Positions 17,564 through 29,862 of a DNA stretch of 64,000 bases are shown piece by piece. The notes beneath the pieces were generated by a model. It was not told where the DNA came from, did not search any database, and saw only the letters and a program-made list of their open reading frames with translations. The first letter of the stretch is position 1. Each line of letters opens with the position of its first letter. This stretch comes from Neptunomonas qingdaonensis (GTDB lineage Bacteria > Pseudomonadota > Gammaproteobacteria > Pseudomonadales > Balneatricaceae). The translations under genes were made by a program, and so were the position numbers. The DNA lies in assembly GCF_900113275.1 (NCBI RefSeq), contig NZ_FOOU01000001.1:434001-498000 (forward strand), given 5' to 3'.

Positions 17564-18116
17564 ACTTTCTTATCGAGGCTGTAGAGCCTTACTCGCTGGG
17601 CTTATCATTAGTATGGCATCAGGCTGTATCTGGGTTGAGGATACAGGTGATTTGGCTAGGTTTGTCACTGATGTGCAAGCTAAACCAAAAGGGAAAATTG
17701 AGCCTTTACCTACTTTTGAGCCTTACCATAGCTTCGTCTATCAGGGCGCAAGCTTAAGAGATCCATTTATTCCTTTGATCCGGGTAGTGTCAACTTTAGC
17801 TAACTTTGAGCTTGATGATAGTGATGGTCTTCAGCCTGATCAGGATAGACCTCGAAGCTATCTTGAGCAGTTTGCGGTTGACCAGTTGTCGATGGTTGGC
17901 ACTATTGGAAAGGCGGATGATGACTTTTTCTGGGCACTTGTTCTGGATAACAATAAAGAAATTCATCGGGTCAAAATTGGAGATTATGTCGGTTTAGATT
18001 TTGGTCGGGTTGTTGCCGTTTCAGATCAGCAACTGGACATGCTGGAAATTATATCGAATGGACGAGGTGGATGGATGCAGCGTCCGAGAATTATTGAGTT
18101 AGCCGAGCAGAATTGA
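17547..18116 (+). CDS. pilP: Type IV pilus lipoprotein PilP
   Basis: PilP is a lipoprotein that joins the PilNO complex to the PilQ secretin. The N-terminal signal ends LIISMASGC, a lipobox with Cys at about residue 27. The LRDPFIPL motif and the beta domain LSMVGTIGKADDDFFWALV ... KIGDYVGLDFGRVV are characteristic. ATG codons at 17547 and 17550 both lie within pilO, so initiation is probably by translational coupling; a GTG at 17529 is an alternative. No clear Shine-Dalgarno is seen. Confidence 0.9.
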   Translation: MMILNKLSYRGCRALLAGLIISMASGCIWVEDTGDLARFVTDVQAKPKGKIEPLPTFEPYHSFVYQGASLRDPFIPLIRVVSTLANFELDDSDGLQPDQDRPRSYLEQFAVDQLSMVGTIGKADDDFFWALVLDNNKEIHRVKIGDYVGLDFGRVVAVSDQQLDMLEIISNGRGGWMQRPRIIELAEQN

Positions 18117-18131
18117 GCGAAGGATAGAAAC

Positions 18132-20225
18132 ATGAATTATAACAATGCTTATCTTCAACCCCAAGGCGCGGGGCTTTTCAAAGGTGTCGTTGTCGCGATA
18201 CTTCTGCTCACACTGTTGGGGCTGTCTCAACGTGTCTTTGCTCAAGAGGTGGTGTTACAAAAATCCTCTTTCGTCGCGTTGCCCGGCAATAAAATTGAGG
18301 TGAAACTTGATTTTGATTCAGTTCCGCCGGTGCCTAAAGCATATACTATTGATAGTCCTCCCAGGTTGGTTCTGGATTTTTGGGGGGTTAAAAACGATTT
18401 AGGTTCGAAGTCTGTTGATGTTAAGGCGGGTGTAGTCGAGTCATTGAATTTTGCTCAGGGTAATGGTCGCCTGCGGATTGTTACCAATCTTCATGGCATG
18501 ACGGATTACCGTACTTTCACTGAGGGCAATAGTTTATTTGTTGTCTTTGGTGAGAAGCCCAATACGTCAATGGCTAAAACTTCTTCTAAAGCCAAACCAA
18601 TGTCGGCAAAGAGAAATGTTTTAGATGCGCATAATGATAAAACGCGAGTTCAGGGGATTGATTTTGAACGTGTAGCGGGTGGTGTCGGTCGTGTTGTTAT
18701 TACCTTGTCGGATGATCAGGCGGGTTTGAATATCGAAGAGGAAGGTAATAACGTGGCGGTTAATTTCTCGGGTGCTACGTTATCGGCTTCCTTGCAGCAA
18801 CGTGTTAATGTGCAGGATTTTGCAACGCCAGTGATGTATGTTGATGCGATGGCGAGTGGCAGAAATACGACCGTATTAATCAAGCCAGGTGCAGAGCCTT
18901 ATGATTACATGGCGTATCAGACAGGTAATAAACTGATTCTTGACTTTAAACCGTTATCACGCGCAGAAAAAGATGAACTCAGCAAAAATGAATTCCCGTA
19001 TAGTGGTGAAAAGATAGACCTGAATTTCCAGAATGTCAGTGTGCGTTCTGTGTTGCAGATATTAGCTGAAGTAGCACAGCTGAATCTGGTGGTTGATGAT
19101 GCCGTTGAAGGTGAAATTACACTACGTCTCAAACATGTACCCTGGGATCAGGCGCTTGATATAGTGATGAAAACCCGTGGGCTGGATAAGCGTCAGGTAG
19201 GTAATGTATTGCTAGTGGCGCCAGCGGAAGATATTGCCGAGCGTGAACGCGTTGAGTTGGAAAGCCAAAAACAGGTAGAAGAATTATCTCCCCTTAAGAC
19301 AGACTTTATTCAGGTGGATTACCGCAAAGCTTCTGAAATGAGATCGCGTATATACGAAGCAAAACTCGTTTCTGAGCGCGGCTTTATAGTTGCCGATGAT
19401 CAGACCAACGTGCTGATGGTTCGGGAAACAACAACGCAGCTGGAAGAGATACGCAGGACTTTGCGCAGGTTTGATACTGAAGTCGCACAGATTATGGTGG
19501 AAGCGCGTTTAGTAACAGCATCAACAGACTTTACCCGCAATCTGGGTATTAAATGGGGATTTGGTTTAACTAAAGGCGGCTTCGTTACTGATGGGGGGAG
19601 TGGTGTAAGTCCATATTCAACCGCAGGTATAGGGACTATCTCTGACGGATTAGGTGTTGACTTAGGTGTCGCCCCAACCTCTGCTATCCGTCTGGGTTAT
19701 GCGACGAATAACTTCCTGATTTCTACTGAACTGTCCGCGTTGCAAAGTGAGGGTAAGGCAGAGATTGTTTCTCAACCTAAGATTATTACCACCAATGGTA
19801 AAGCCGCCCGAATACAATCCGGCCAGGAAATTCCTTATCAGACGGTTGAAGATGGTGAAGTTAAAATTGAGTTTAAGGATGTCGTCTTAAGCCTTGATGT
19901 GACACCTCAGCTTAATCCGGGAGACCGCATAACACTGGATATTAAAATTAATCAGGATTCGTTAGGTGAAGTGTTACCGAACGGTGAAATCAGTATAATC
20001 AATAACGAACTAGAAACTTCAGTTGTGGTTAAAGATGGTGATACGGTTGTGTTGGGTGGGGTATACCGGAACGAAGTGGCAGATGCTATCGCCAAAACGC
20101 CGTTTTTTGGTGATTTACCCGGCATAGGCGCTTTGTTTCGTAAGTCTGAAGTATCAACTTCAAAGGTCGAGTTGTTGATTTTCATCACACCTAAACTTAT
20201 AAGAGAGTCTTTATCGGCAAAGTAG
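18132..20225 (+). CDS. pilQ: Type IV pilus outer-membrane secretin PilQ
   Basis: PilQ forms the multimeric outer-membrane pore through which the pilus passes. The protein has 697 residues. In order: a signal peptide (cleavage near LSQRVFA), AMIN domains that bind peptidoglycan (about 35-265), an STN/N0 domain starting [19 protein letters not shown] (about 292), an N1 domain with [12 protein letters not shown], and the C-terminal secretin domain (about 450-695). The secretin domain carries [20 protein letters not shown] and the hallmark [10 protein letters not shown] with [14 protein letters not shown]. It closes the pil part of the operon and aroK follows after 16 bp. Confidence 0.96.
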   Translation: MNYNNAYLQPQGAGLFKGVVVAILLLTLLGLSQRVFAQEVVLQKSSFVALPGNKIEVKLDFDSVPPVPKAYTIDSPPRLVLDFWGVKNDLGSKSVDVKAGVVESLNFAQGNGRLRIVTNLHGMTDYRTFTEGNSLFVVFGEKPNTSMAKTSSKAKPMSAKRNVLDAHNDKTRVQGIDFERVAGGVGRVVITLSDDQAGLNIEEEGNNVAVNFSGATLSASLQQRVNVQDFATPVMYVDAMASGRNTTVLIKPGAEPYDYMAYQTGNKLILDFKPLSRAEKDELSKNEFPYSGEKIDLNFQNVSVRSVLQILAEVAQLNLVVDDAVEGEITLRLKHVPWDQALDIVMKTRGLDKRQVGNVLLVAPAEDIAERERVELESQKQVEELSPLKTDFIQVDYRKASEMRSRIYEAKLVSERGFIVADDQTNVLMVRETTTQLEEIRRTLRRFDTEVAQIMVEARLVTASTDFTRNLGIKWGFGLTKGGFVTDGGSGVSPYSTAGIGTISDGLGVDLGVAPTSAIRLGYATNNFLISTELSALQSEGKAEIVSQPKIITTNGKAARIQSGQEIPYQTVEDGEVKIEFKDVVLSLDVTPQLNPGDRITLDIKINQDSLGEVLPNGEISIINNELETSVVVKDGDTVVLGGVYRNEVADAIAKTPFFGDLPGIGALFRKSEVSTSKVELLIFITPKLIRESLSAK

Positions 20226-20241
20226 GCGGAGTTGTCCCAGC

Positions 20242-20766
20242 TTGAATATATTTCTTATTGGCCCTATGGGTGCTGGAAAAAGCACCATAGGGCGTATGCT
20301 TTCTCAAGAGCTTAGTCTTGATTTTGTTGATGTGGACCGTGAAATAGAAGAGCGTGCAGGGGCGAATATACCCTGGATTTTTGATGTCGAAGGGGAAGAC
20401 GGTTTTCGCGATCGCGAAGAAGCTGTTGTCGATGAACTGACGCTTAAGGACCAGCAAGTCCTGGCTACAGGCGGCGGCGCAGTGCTTCGCGCAGCTAACC
20501 GCGCTTGTTTGCAGAGCAGGGGTTTCGTTGTTTATCTGGATACATCGGTAGAGCAGCAATTGGAAAGGACTTCCAAAGATAAAAATCGCCCACTTTTAAA
20601 TTCGCCTGATCCCCAGGCTGTCCTTGAAAAGCTAATGCTTATTCGCGATCCGCTGTATATACAAACTTCTGATTTAATCGTTAAAACTGATCGTAGACAC
20701 CCGCGTGGTGTCGTTACGGAAATCGTAAAACAACTGGTTCGTCAGGGAATTATCGCTGGCGACTAA
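20242..20766 (+). CDS. aroK: Shikimate kinase AroK
   Basis: AroK phosphorylates shikimate at O3 using ATP. The protein has 174 residues. The P-loop GPMGAGKST lies at about 7-15, [11 protein letters not shown] is the shikimate-binding Asp region, and ATGGGAVLR and DKNRPLL are further signatures. The start is an unusual TTG: the family N-terminus ([13 protein letters not shown]) begins immediately after it, and AGGCGGAG lies about 10 bases upstream. It is coupled to pilQ and aroB in one operon. Confidence 0.93.
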   Translation: MNIFLIGPMGAGKSTIGRMLSQELSLDFVDVDREIEERAGANIPWIFDVEGEDGFRDREEAVVDELTLKDQQVLATGGGAVLRAANRACLQSRGFVVYLDTSVEQQLERTSKDKNRPLLNSPDPQAVLEKLMLIRDPLYIQTSDLIVKTDRRHPRGVVTEIVKQLVRQGIIAGD

Positions 20767-20782
20767 TGGGAATTTGGAGATT

Positions 20783-21853
20783 GTGTTGCAATCCTTAATA
20801 GTTGACCTTGGCGAACGTTCTTACCCCATCTATATTGGTCAAAATATTCTTTGTGAAGCATTAATCAAGCCTTTTATCAAAGGCAATCAGGTTATGGTTG
20901 TCACTAATGACACGATAGCACCGCTGTATCTCGATCACTTGTTGGCACATTTGTCAGGTCTGTCGGTTGATGTCACGGTATTACCTGATGGCGAATCTTA
21001 TAAAGATTTGACTCATCTGAATCTTATTTTTGATAATTTACTTAAAAACAAACATAACCGTACAACCACATTGATTGCGCTGGGAGGAGGTGTGGTCGGT
21101 GATATGACCGGTTTTGCTGCGGCTAGTTATCAGCGCGGAGTCGATTTTATTCAGATACCAACCACGGTACTTTCACAGGTCGATTCCTCTGTAGGGGGGA
21201 AAACAGGTGTCAATCATCCTCTTGGCAAAAATATGATCGGTGCTTTTTATCAGCCGCAGTTAGTGGTTGCTGATATTAGTGTCTTTGCGACCTTGCCGGA
21301 TAGGGAGCTTTCAGCGGGTATCGCAGAGGTGATTAAGTACGGTTTGATTTATGATTATTCTTTTTTCTGCTGGCTCGAAGAGAACATAGAGCGTTTAGTG
21401 GCGCGCGATGCTGATATATTAATGCAGGCGATTCACCGTTCCTGCGAAATTAAAGCGGAGGTTGTCGCGCAGGATGAAAAAGAAGCGGGGATTCGCGCCT
21501 GGTTGAATCTGGGGCATACCTTTGGTCATGCGATAGAGACGCATCAGGGATATGGTAATTGGCTGCATGGTGAAGCCGTTGCCGCTGGTACCATGATGGC
21601 GCTCTCGCTTTCCGTGCAAATGGGATGGATATCGATAGAAGATATGGATCGCGTCCGTCGTCTCTTTGAAAAAGCAAATTTACCGGTAACACCGCCGAAA
21701 AATATGTCGTCAAATGACTTTATTGACTTGATGTCGGTGGATAAAAAGGTGTTGAATGGTCAGTTGCGGTTAGTACTTTTGAAAACTCTGGGAGAGGCGG
21801 TGGTCACAGCTGATTATTCGAAAGAGAAATTGATGGATGTCTTGAGCGCCTGA
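20783..21853 (+). CDS. aroB: 3-dehydroquinate synthase AroB
   Basis: AroB converts DAHP to 3-dehydroquinate, using NAD and a divalent metal, in the common aromatic pathway. Motifs are [12 protein letters not shown] at the N-terminus, [21 protein letters not shown] and [22 protein letters not shown] in the middle, and the metal ligands in [12 protein letters not shown] and [10 protein letters not shown]. The start is not clear: GTG at 20783 and TTG at 20786 both follow GGAG; the TTG has the better spacing (6 bases) and would give [15 protein letters not shown], closest to relatives. A further TTG at 20774 is less likely. Confidence 0.93.
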   Translation: MLQSLIVDLGERSYPIYIGQNILCEALIKPFIKGNQVMVVTNDTIAPLYLDHLLAHLSGLSVDVTVLPDGESYKDLTHLNLIFDNLLKNKHNRTTTLIALGGGVVGDMTGFAAASYQRGVDFIQIPTTVLSQVDSSVGGKTGVNHPLGKNMIGAFYQPQLVVADISVFATLPDRELSAGIAEVIKYGLIYDYSFFCWLEENIERLVARDADILMQAIHRSCEIKAEVVAQDEKEAGIRAWLNLGHTFGHAIETHQGYGNWLHGEAVAAGTMMALSLSVQMGWISIEDMDRVRRLFEKANLPVTPPKNMSSNDFIDLMSVDKKVLNGQLRLVLLKTLGEAVVTADYSKEKLMDVLSA

Positions 21854-21878
21854 TCCGGGCAATGAGTGGATGTAACCA

Positions 21879-23576
21879 ATGAGTCAAAATTTTTATTTCG
21901 AACCCCCCAGCCGCATTCAGCTGGTGGATAAAATGGCTCACCTGCTTAGGTATTCTGATTTTCTGGTTGTTATTGCAGGTCCCAAAGGCAGCGGTAAAAG
22001 TTCAGTTGCGCAACGATTGGCGTTAGTCACTCATGCCAGTGATATTTCTCAGATTATTGTTTCGCTTGAAAGTGAGACAGGTGCGCTTGCTCTGGCGCTA
22101 CAATGTGCAAAACTTGTCTCGGATGAGTATGTTGATGGTATGGATCCGTTGACGATATTGCATGAAAAAAGTCGGGCATTACACGATGTTGGGCAGCACC
22201 TGCTGATTCTTATCGATAATGCCGAATGGTTGAACGACGAGGCGATTGAGCTATTGGCTGGGTTATTAGTGTCCGGTGTCGGTAAACCGAAGGTAGTGCT
22301 TTCCGGGGAGGAGTCTCTGGTTAAGCGTTTAAATTCTCTGAGTTTGTATGAGTTACTTGAAGGTCGGCTGCATCTTGAGCGTTTACAGCCTTTTACTGAG
22401 GATGAAGCTAAAGAGTTTCTGGCGCTGAGATTCTCATCACAACAGGACCTTAATAAACGCGAATTAAAACAAGTATTTGAAGCATCATCTGGTTACCCAG
22501 GGCGGCTCACGTCGGCAGCATCAGAGTTATATCGATCAGGAAAAGTAGTCAGTCGAGCGGCCGTGTTACCTTTACCCATACCTCATATTGTCGGTATTGG
22601 TATCGTTCTGCTTGGGGTCTTACTCATCTCTGTATGGCAGGTATTCCAGGTCGACGAAGCGGATCTACAGCCGCAGATAGTCGAAGGTAGAGTCTCGGTT
22701 CCGCTGAGTATGACACTGGACTCCTCCCGGCCTGAAGTGACGGCAGCAGAATCTGTTAATGTGGTTCAGAGTGAGTTGTCTAAACTTCTTGCGGATCAGG
22801 AGCGGCTGTTGAGGCAAGAGTTGGCCTTGACGCAGAATTCAAATACGGATGCTGATAAAAATGATGTAGTGACAACGACCTTGCCTCTTTCTGTGCCTGC
22901 TGTCAGGAGTATTGATGATACAGCAGTGATACAGGAGCCTAAAGAAAGTGAGGTTCTGATTGATGAGCCTGTCGTCGTGGTAAAGGTGCCGCAACAAGCG
23001 GTGGCTGAGCCCGAGGTGTTGGTTTCGAAGCCCGTTATTATTGAACCTGAGCCGGTAGTTATTCAACGTGAACCTGTAATTATTGAAAAGGCACCGGTCA
23101 AACCAGCAATCGTCGTCGCATCTAAACCTAAACCTGTAGAGGCCGCACCGGTTGCAGTAAAAGAAATAGTAAAAGCAGCACCAAAAGCAGTAGTCAAAGA
23201 AGCGCCTAAGGCTGTGGCGAAGGTGAATACTGAATCCCGGAGTAAAGTTGCGAAACCCGCTTTATCAGGTGCACAAAAATGGCTTAAAGAGGAGCAGTTG
23301 TTAAGTTGGCCTTCTGGAGGGTATACGCTACAGCTCCTGGGAGCTCGATCTGAAAACAGTGTTGTTCAGTTTATGGAGTCATTGGATAACCCGAATCGCT
23401 TGTATTATTTCAGTACAGTGTATAAAAATGCACCATGGCATGTCGTGGTATACGGACAATATGCGAATCGTACTGCCGCTAACAGAGCTGTCAGCTCGTT
23501 GCCCGAGGAGCTTAAAAAGCTTAAGCCATGGGCGCGTAGCATTAATGGAGTTCAGCAAGATATAAAGAAAAAATAA
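21879..23576 (+). CDS. damX: DamX-like AAA-ATPase/SPOR membrane protein
   Basis: A septal-ring protein of the DamX type, 565 residues. The N-terminal cytoplasmic ATPase domain (about 1-225, ExeA-like) has Walker A GPKGSGKSS at about 34-42 and a Walker B-like LLILIDNAEWL. One membrane segment follows at about 238-258 (IGIVLLGVLLISVWQVF). The periplasmic linker (about 270-465) is repetitive and rich in Val, Pro, Glu, Lys and Ala. A C-terminal SPOR domain begins near SGGYTLQLLGARS and binds septal peptidoglycan. The place after aroKB matches damX in relatives. The linker repeats are prone to length change. Confidence 0.88.
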   Translation: MSQNFYFEPPSRIQLVDKMAHLLRYSDFLVVIAGPKGSGKSSVAQRLALVTHASDISQIIVSLESETGALALALQCAKLVSDEYVDGMDPLTILHEKSRALHDVGQHLLILIDNAEWLNDEAIELLAGLLVSGVGKPKVVLSGEESLVKRLNSLSLYELLEGRLHLERLQPFTEDEAKEFLALRFSSQQDLNKRELKQVFEASSGYPGRLTSAASELYRSGKVVSRAAVLPLPIPHIVGIGIVLLGVLLISVWQVFQVDEADLQPQIVEGRVSVPLSMTLDSSRPEVTAAESVNVVQSELSKLLADQERLLRQELALTQNSNTDADKNDVVTTTLPLSVPAVRSIDDTAVIQEPKESEVLIDEPVVVVKVPQQAVAEPEVLVSKPVIIEPEPVVIQREPVIIEKAPVKPAIVVASKPKPVEAAPVAVKEIVKAAPKAVVKEAPKAVAKVNTESRSKVAKPALSGAQKWLKEEQLLSWPSGGYTLQLLGARSENSVVQFMESLDNPNRLYYFSTVYKNAPWHVVVYGQYANRTAANRAVSSLPEELKKLKPWARSINGVQQDIKKK

Positions 23577-23610
23577 TTTTTTTCTTTAGTAAATTCAGTA
23601 AATAGTTTTT

Positions 23611-23636
23611 AAAAAACGGCTTTTAGCCGTTTTTTT
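23611..23636 (+). terminator. Terminator of the pil-aro-damX operon
   Basis: AAAAAACGGC (23611-23620), loop TTTTA, GCCGTTTTTTT (23626-23636): an intrinsic hairpin with a U-run, 35 bases after the damX stop. Confidence 0.85.
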
Positions 23637-23668
23637 GCTGCTTAAGTAGATGAATGTTTGCTTAAAAT

Positions 23669-23697
23669 TTGTCCCGGAAGGGGTCTGCGTGTAAAAT
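23669..23697 (+). promoter_or_regulatory. Candidate sigma-70 promoter for gltBD
   Basis: TTGTCC (23669-23674) and TAAAAT (23692-23697) are 17 bp apart. The leader to the gltB ATG (23794) would be about 90 bases, is T-rich and contains a direct repeat GCCTGCC (23700 region and again after TTTTT). No known riboswitch is recognised. Confidence 0.5.
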
Positions 23698-23793
23698 GGC
23701 CTGCCTTTTTGCCTGCCAGGTAAATGTTCAGTTAAAAAGGTGTATTTTTTTAAGCGTTTGTTTTTTATACAAATATTTAAGTGAGAATGACTT

Positions 23794-26700
23794 ATGAGCA
23801 CAGGTCTGTATCGCCCCGGTGAGTTTAAGGATAACTGTGGTTTTGGTCTGATGGCGCACCTGGAAGGCGTAGCCAGTCATGATCTTTTGCAAAAAGCGAT
23901 AGGCGCACTGGCCTGTATGACCCATCGAGGTGGTATTGCCGCTGACGGGAAAACAGGCGATGGCTGCGGTTTGTTGATGCAAAAGCCGGATGGTTTTTTA
24001 CGTGCGGTCGCTAGCAGTGACCTCAGTATTGATTTGGGAGAGCGCTATGCCGTCGGCATGGTGTTTATGTCTCGCGAGCCAGCATTGGCCGAAGCGTCCC
24101 GTGAAACGTTAAACAAAGAGCTGCATGCTCAGGGTTTAAGCGTCAAAGGATGGCGTGTTGTTCCGACGGATGAAAGTTGTCTTGGGCCTATTGCCAAAGA
24201 TACCTTACCGCGCATCGAGCAGGTCTTTATCGAGTCTGAAGGCAAATCTGAACGCGATTTCGGCGTCAGCTTGTTTGTTGCCCGTCGCAAAGCTGAAATT
24301 GCGTTAAGCACGGATAATGATTTTTATATCTGTAGCCTTTCCGATAAAGTCATTTCATACAAAGGACTGACATTGCCGGTTGATCTGCCAGTGTTTTATA
24401 AAGACCTGGCAGATGAACGTCTGGAAACAGCGGTATGTACTTATCATCAGCGCTTCTCTACGAATACAGCACCACGCTGGCCTCTAGCCCAGCCGTTCCG
24501 TTTTCTGGCGCATAACGGTGAGATCAATACGATCGAAGGAAACCGTAACTGGTCGCGTGCCCGTTCGCGTAAATTTGCAACGGATCTGTTGCCTAATCTT
24601 GAAGAACTGCAACCGATTGTCAATACAACCGGTTCCGACTCTTCCAGCATGGATAACATGCTGGAATTTTTAATGGTCGGTGGAATCGATATTTACCGTG
24701 CTGTGCGTATGATTATCCCACCTGCCTGGCAGAACGTGGATAACATGGATACGGAGTTGCGTGCCTTCTATGAATATAACTCCATGCATATGGAACCATG
24801 GGATGGCCCGGCCGGCATGGTAATGACGGATGGTCGTTTTGCCGTGTGTATGCTTGACCGTAATGGTCTGCGCCCATCACGCTGGGTGATTACCAAGCAG
24901 GGTTATATTTGTACGGCGTCTGAAATTGGCGTTTTTGATTACCAGCCAGAAGATATTGTGGCGCAGGGGCAAGTGGGTCCTGGTCAGATTTTCGCTATCG
25001 ATACCGCCAGCGGAGAAGTGCTGCATACGGCCGATATCGATAACCGTCTGAAAAAAGCACAACCTTACAAAAAATGGCTCAGAGAAAATGCAATGCGTCT
25101 TGAACAGACGATGAATCTGAGTGAAGAAGGCCGGTCTTTCCGTGATATGCCGCCAGAAGAAGTCAAACGCTACATGAAAATGTTTCAGGTGACTTTTGAG
25201 GAGCGGGATCACGTAATTCGCCCGTTAGGTGAGTCTGGTATGGAAGCTGTCGGCTCTATGGGCGATGATAAGCCGATGGCTGTCTTGTCGAGCCGCGTAC
25301 GCTCTGTTTATGACTATTTTCGTCAGCAGTTTGCTCAGGTTACTAATCCGCCGATTGATCCGTTGCGTGAATCGATTGTCATGTCACTGGAAACCTGTAT
25401 TGGTGCTGAACAGAATATTTTTGAAGAAACACCAAAGCATGCCCGGCGCGTTATTCTGACATCACCTGTATTATCGGCATCAAAGTTCCGTCGTGTGCGT
25501 GACAATCAAGTCCCGGGCTTTGATGTGGCGAAGATAGACCTGAATTATGATCCGTCAAAGCTTAGCTTAAAAGAAGCGTTGCTGGCGGTTACTGATCAGG
25601 CTGAACAGGCTGTTCGTAGCGGTCAAGTGATCATTCTCTTGTCGGATGCACAGATAGAAGAAGGTAAGTTGCCTATACATGCTTCTATGGCAACCGGTGC
25701 CGTGCATCATCGTTTAGTGGATACGGGTTTACGTTGTGACGCGAACATTATCGTTGAAACCGCGACGGTCAGGGATCCTCATCACTTTGCGGTTCTGTTT
25801 GGTTTTGGTGCAACAGCGGTTTACCCGTTCCTGGCATATCGTGTTCTTAACGATCTGTGTTCGTCAGGTGAAATCCAACTTGCTCCGTTAGATAGCCACG
25901 AGAATTATCGTAAAGGCATCAATAAAGGCTTAATGAAAATCCTCTCCAAGATGGGGATTTCAACGATCGCTTCTTATCGTGGTGCGCAACTGTTTGAAGC
26001 CATTGGTTTAAGCTCTGAAGTTGTAGATCAGTGTTTTAAAGGTGTCAGCAGCCGTATTGAAGGTGCACGTTTTGAAGACTTCGAATACGAGCAATCGTTG
26101 TTGGCTAAGGACGCCTGGACAGCACGTAAGCCAATACAGCAGGGTGGTTTGCTCAAGTATATACATGATGGAGAATACCATGCGTATAATCCAGATGTGG
26201 TACGTACCATCCATGAAGCGGTAGAAAGTGGGGATCCGGCTAAATACCAGCTATATGCTGACTTAGTAAATAACCGTGGCGTTGCGACCTTGCGTGATAT
26301 GTTAGCGCTGAAAAAAGACGTTAAGCCAATAGCGCTTGATCAGGTTGAGCCGGTTGAAAACATTCTGAAGCGTTTCGACTCCGCTGCTATGTCGCTGGGT
26401 GCGCTGTCACCAGAGGCGCATGAGGCGTTAGCGGTTGCCATGAATGAGTTGGGCGGTCGTTCTAACTCAGGTGAGGGCGGTGAAGATCCGGCTCGCCACG
26501 GCACCATGAAGCGCTCAAAAATCAAACAGATTGCATCGGGCCGCTTTGGTGTGACGCCAGAGTATCTGATGAGTGCTGATGTTTTACAGATCAAGGTTGC
26601 TCAGGGCGCTAAACCCGGTGAAGGTGGACAGTTACCGGGTGGTAAGGTTAATGAACTGATAGCGCGTTTACGTTTTTCTGTACCTGGGGTGACATTGATT

Positions 26701-28251
26701 TCACCGCCACCGCATCATGATATTTATTCAATAGAAGATTTAGCGCAGCTGATTTTTGATTTGAAGCAAATTAATCCTGAAGCATTGGTTTCGGTAAAAC
26801 TGGTTTCACGCCCTGGCGTAGGTACTATCGCCTGTGGTGTGGCTAAAGCGTACGCTGATTTGATTACTATCTCCGGATACGATGGTGGTACAGCGGCATC
26901 GCCGATCACCTCGATCCACCATGCGGGCTCTCCCTGGGAATTAGGCCTGTCCGATGCACACCAGTCTTTGCGTGGTAACCATCTGCGTGGCAAGATTCGC
27001 CTGCAAACAGACGGAGGTCTGAAAACCGGGCTGGATGTTGTGAAAGCGGCGATGTTAGGGGCTGAGAGCTTCGGCTTTGGTACGATGCCGATGGTCGCGC
27101 TGGGTTGTAAATACCTGCGTATATGTCACTTGAATAACTGTGCGACCGGTGTAGCGACACAGAATGAAAGATTGCGTGAAGATTTCTTCCGTGGAACGGT
27201 TGAAATGGTTAAAAACTTCTTCCGCTTTGTTGCAGAAGAAACGCGTCAATGGATGGCTCAGATGGGCGTTCGTACCCTGGAAGAGCTGGTCGGCCGCGTT
27301 GATCTGCTGGAACTGATCGAAGGTTATACGCCTAAACAGCGTAATCTGGACTTAAGTCCGATTATCAGTGATGGCGGTGTACCGGCTGAATATCCGCAGA
27401 CATGCCAGCAGCCGCGCAATGAGACCTATGATAAAGGCGCGTTAAATTCAGAAATGCTTGAATTAGCGTTGCAGAGCATCGAACAGAAAACGGGTGGTGA
27501 GTGGGATCTGACGATTACCAACTGTGATCGCTCCGTGGGTGCGCGTACGTCAGGTGTCATTGCTAAGCAGCATGGTAATCTGGGTATGTGTGGTCATCAG
27601 CTGACGTACCGCTTTACAGGTCATGCCGGTCAGTCATTTGGTGTGTGGAATGCCGGTGGACAGGATCTTATCCTGGAAGGTGATGCCAACGACTACGTCG
27701 GTAAAGGCATGGCAGGTGGTAAGATCGTGATAAAACCGTTTAGTGCTGCAACGTTCAAATCGAATGAAACCGCGATCATGGGTAATACCTGTTTGTACGG
27801 TGCAACCGGCGGTAAGCTGTTTGCGGCAGGCCGTGCGGGTGAGCGCTTTGCCGTGCGTAACTCTGGCTGTCACGCTGTCGTTGAAGGTGCCGGTGATCAC
27901 TGTTGCGAATATATGACCGGCGGTCTGGTCACTGTGTTGGGTGCAACCGGTTATAACTTCGGTGCAGGCATGACCGGTGGCTTTGCCTATGTATTGGATA
28001 TGAGCAATACCTTTGTGGACAAGTACAACCACGAGCTGGTTGAGATCCACCGGGTTCATACTGAGCACATGGAGGCCTACAAAAACCATCTGCGTTCGGT
28101 GATTATTGAATTTACTAACGAAACCGGTAGCGCTTGGGGTCAGGAAATTATCGATAACTTTGATGATTATATCGGTCGTTTCTGGATGGTTAAGCCAAAA
28201 GCCGCCGGTATTACTGATTTATTGAATAGTGTTCGTCGGCGCCCTGAATAA
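23794..28251 (+). CDS. gltB: Glutamate synthase (NADPH) large subunit GltB
   Basis: The large subunit of GOGAT makes two glutamates from glutamine and 2-oxoglutarate. The protein has 1485 residues. A short propeptide of 14 residues precedes the class II amidotransferase nucleophile Cys15 ([11 protein letters not shown]). The FMN-binding synthase domain contains [17 protein letters not shown] and [12 protein letters not shown]. The 3Fe-4S cysteines are C1105, C1111 and C1116 ([16 protein letters not shown]). The C-terminal beta-helix domain has repeated G-rich motifs from about 1240 ([19 protein letters not shown]). gltD follows after a 64-bp spacer. Confidence 0.97.
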   Translation: MSTGLYRPGEFKDNCGFGLMAHLEGVASHDLLQKAIGALACMTHRGGIAADGKTGDGCGLLMQKPDGFLRAVASSDLSIDLGERYAVGMVFMSREPALAEASRETLNKELHAQGLSVKGWRVVPTDESCLGPIAKDTLPRIEQVFIESEGKSERDFGVSLFVARRKAEIALSTDNDFYICSLSDKVISYKGLTLPVDLPVFYKDLADERLETAVCTYHQRFSTNTAPRWPLAQPFRFLAHNGEINTIEGNRNWSRARSRKFATDLLPNLEELQPIVNTTGSDSSSMDNMLEFLMVGGIDIYRAVRMIIPPAWQNVDNMDTELRAFYEYNSMHMEPWDGPAGMVMTDGRFAVCMLDRNGLRPSRWVITKQGYICTASEIGVFDYQPEDIVAQGQVGPGQIFAIDTASGEVLHTADIDNRLKKAQPYKKWLRENAMRLEQTMNLSEEGRSFRDMPPEEVKRYMKMFQVTFEERDHVIRPLGESGMEAVGSMGDDKPMAVLSSRVRSVYDYFRQQFAQVTNPPIDPLRESIVMSLETCIGAEQNIFEETPKHARRVILTSPVLSASKFRRVRDNQVPGFDVAKIDLNYDPSKLSLKEALLAVTDQAEQAVRSGQVIILLSDAQIEEGKLPIHASMATGAVHHRLVDTGLRCDANIIVETATVRDPHHFAVLFGFGATAVYPFLAYRVLNDLCSSGEIQLAPLDSHENYRKGINKGLMKILSKMGISTIASYRGAQLFEAIGLSSEVVDQCFKGVSSRIEGARFEDFEYEQSLLAKDAWTARKPIQQGGLLKYIHDGEYHAYNPDVVRTIHEAVESGDPAKYQLYADLVNNRGVATLRDMLALKKDVKPIALDQVEPVENILKRFDSAAMSLGALSPEAHEALAVAMNELGGRSNSGEGGEDPARHGTMKRSKIKQIASGRFGVTPEYLMSADVLQIKVAQGAKPGEGGQLPGGKVNELIARLRFSVPGVTLISPPPHHDIYSIEDLAQLIFDLKQINPEALVSVKLVSRPGVGTIACGVAKAYADLITISGYDGGTAASPITSIHHAGSPWELGLSDAHQSLRGNHLRGKIRLQTDGGLKTGLDVVKAAMLGAESFGFGTMPMVALGCKYLRICHLNNCATGVATQNERLREDFFRGTVEMVKNFFRFVAEETRQWMAQMGVRTLEELVGRVDLLELIEGYTPKQRNLDLSPIISDGGVPAEYPQTCQQPRNETYDKGALNSEMLELALQSIEQKTGGEWDLTITNCDRSVGARTSGVIAKQHGNLGMCGHQLTYRFTGHAGQSFGVWNAGGQDLILEGDANDYVGKGMAGGKIVIKPFSAATFKSNETAIMGNTCLYGATGGKLFAAGRAGERFAVRNSGCHAVVEGAGDHCCEYMTGGLVTVLGATGYNFGAGMTGGFAYVLDMSNTFVDKYNHELVEIHRVHTEHMEAYKNHLRSVIIEFTNETGSAWGQEIIDNFDDYIGRFWMVKPKAAGITDLLNSVRRRPE

Positions 28252-28276
28252 CAGGTTTCGTAGCGATAAAGTTTAA

Positions 28277-29746
<1,470 letters not shown>

Positions 29747-29781
29747 TCTGGCTTGATAACAGATAGTTACATTGTGTGACA

Positions 29782-29810
29782 AAAAAGGCCGCTAACTTAG
29801 CGGCCTTTTT
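29782..29810. terminator. Terminator after gltD, usable from both strands
   Basis: A-run, GGCCGCTA, loop ACT, TAGCGGCC, T-run: an 8-bp GC-rich stem with A and T flanks, between the convergent gltD and putP genes. Confidence 0.85.
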
Positions 29811-29862
29811 ATTTAAAAAGCCCCGGATTTACGAGACTGCATAACAATTTACAGCAACACTA

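Noticed and set aside
22700-23250. Repetitive codons in the damX linker as a possible mobile or CRISPR-like repeat
   Set aside because: The repeats are in frame, encode a Pro/Val/Lys-rich periplasmic linker and lack regular spacers.
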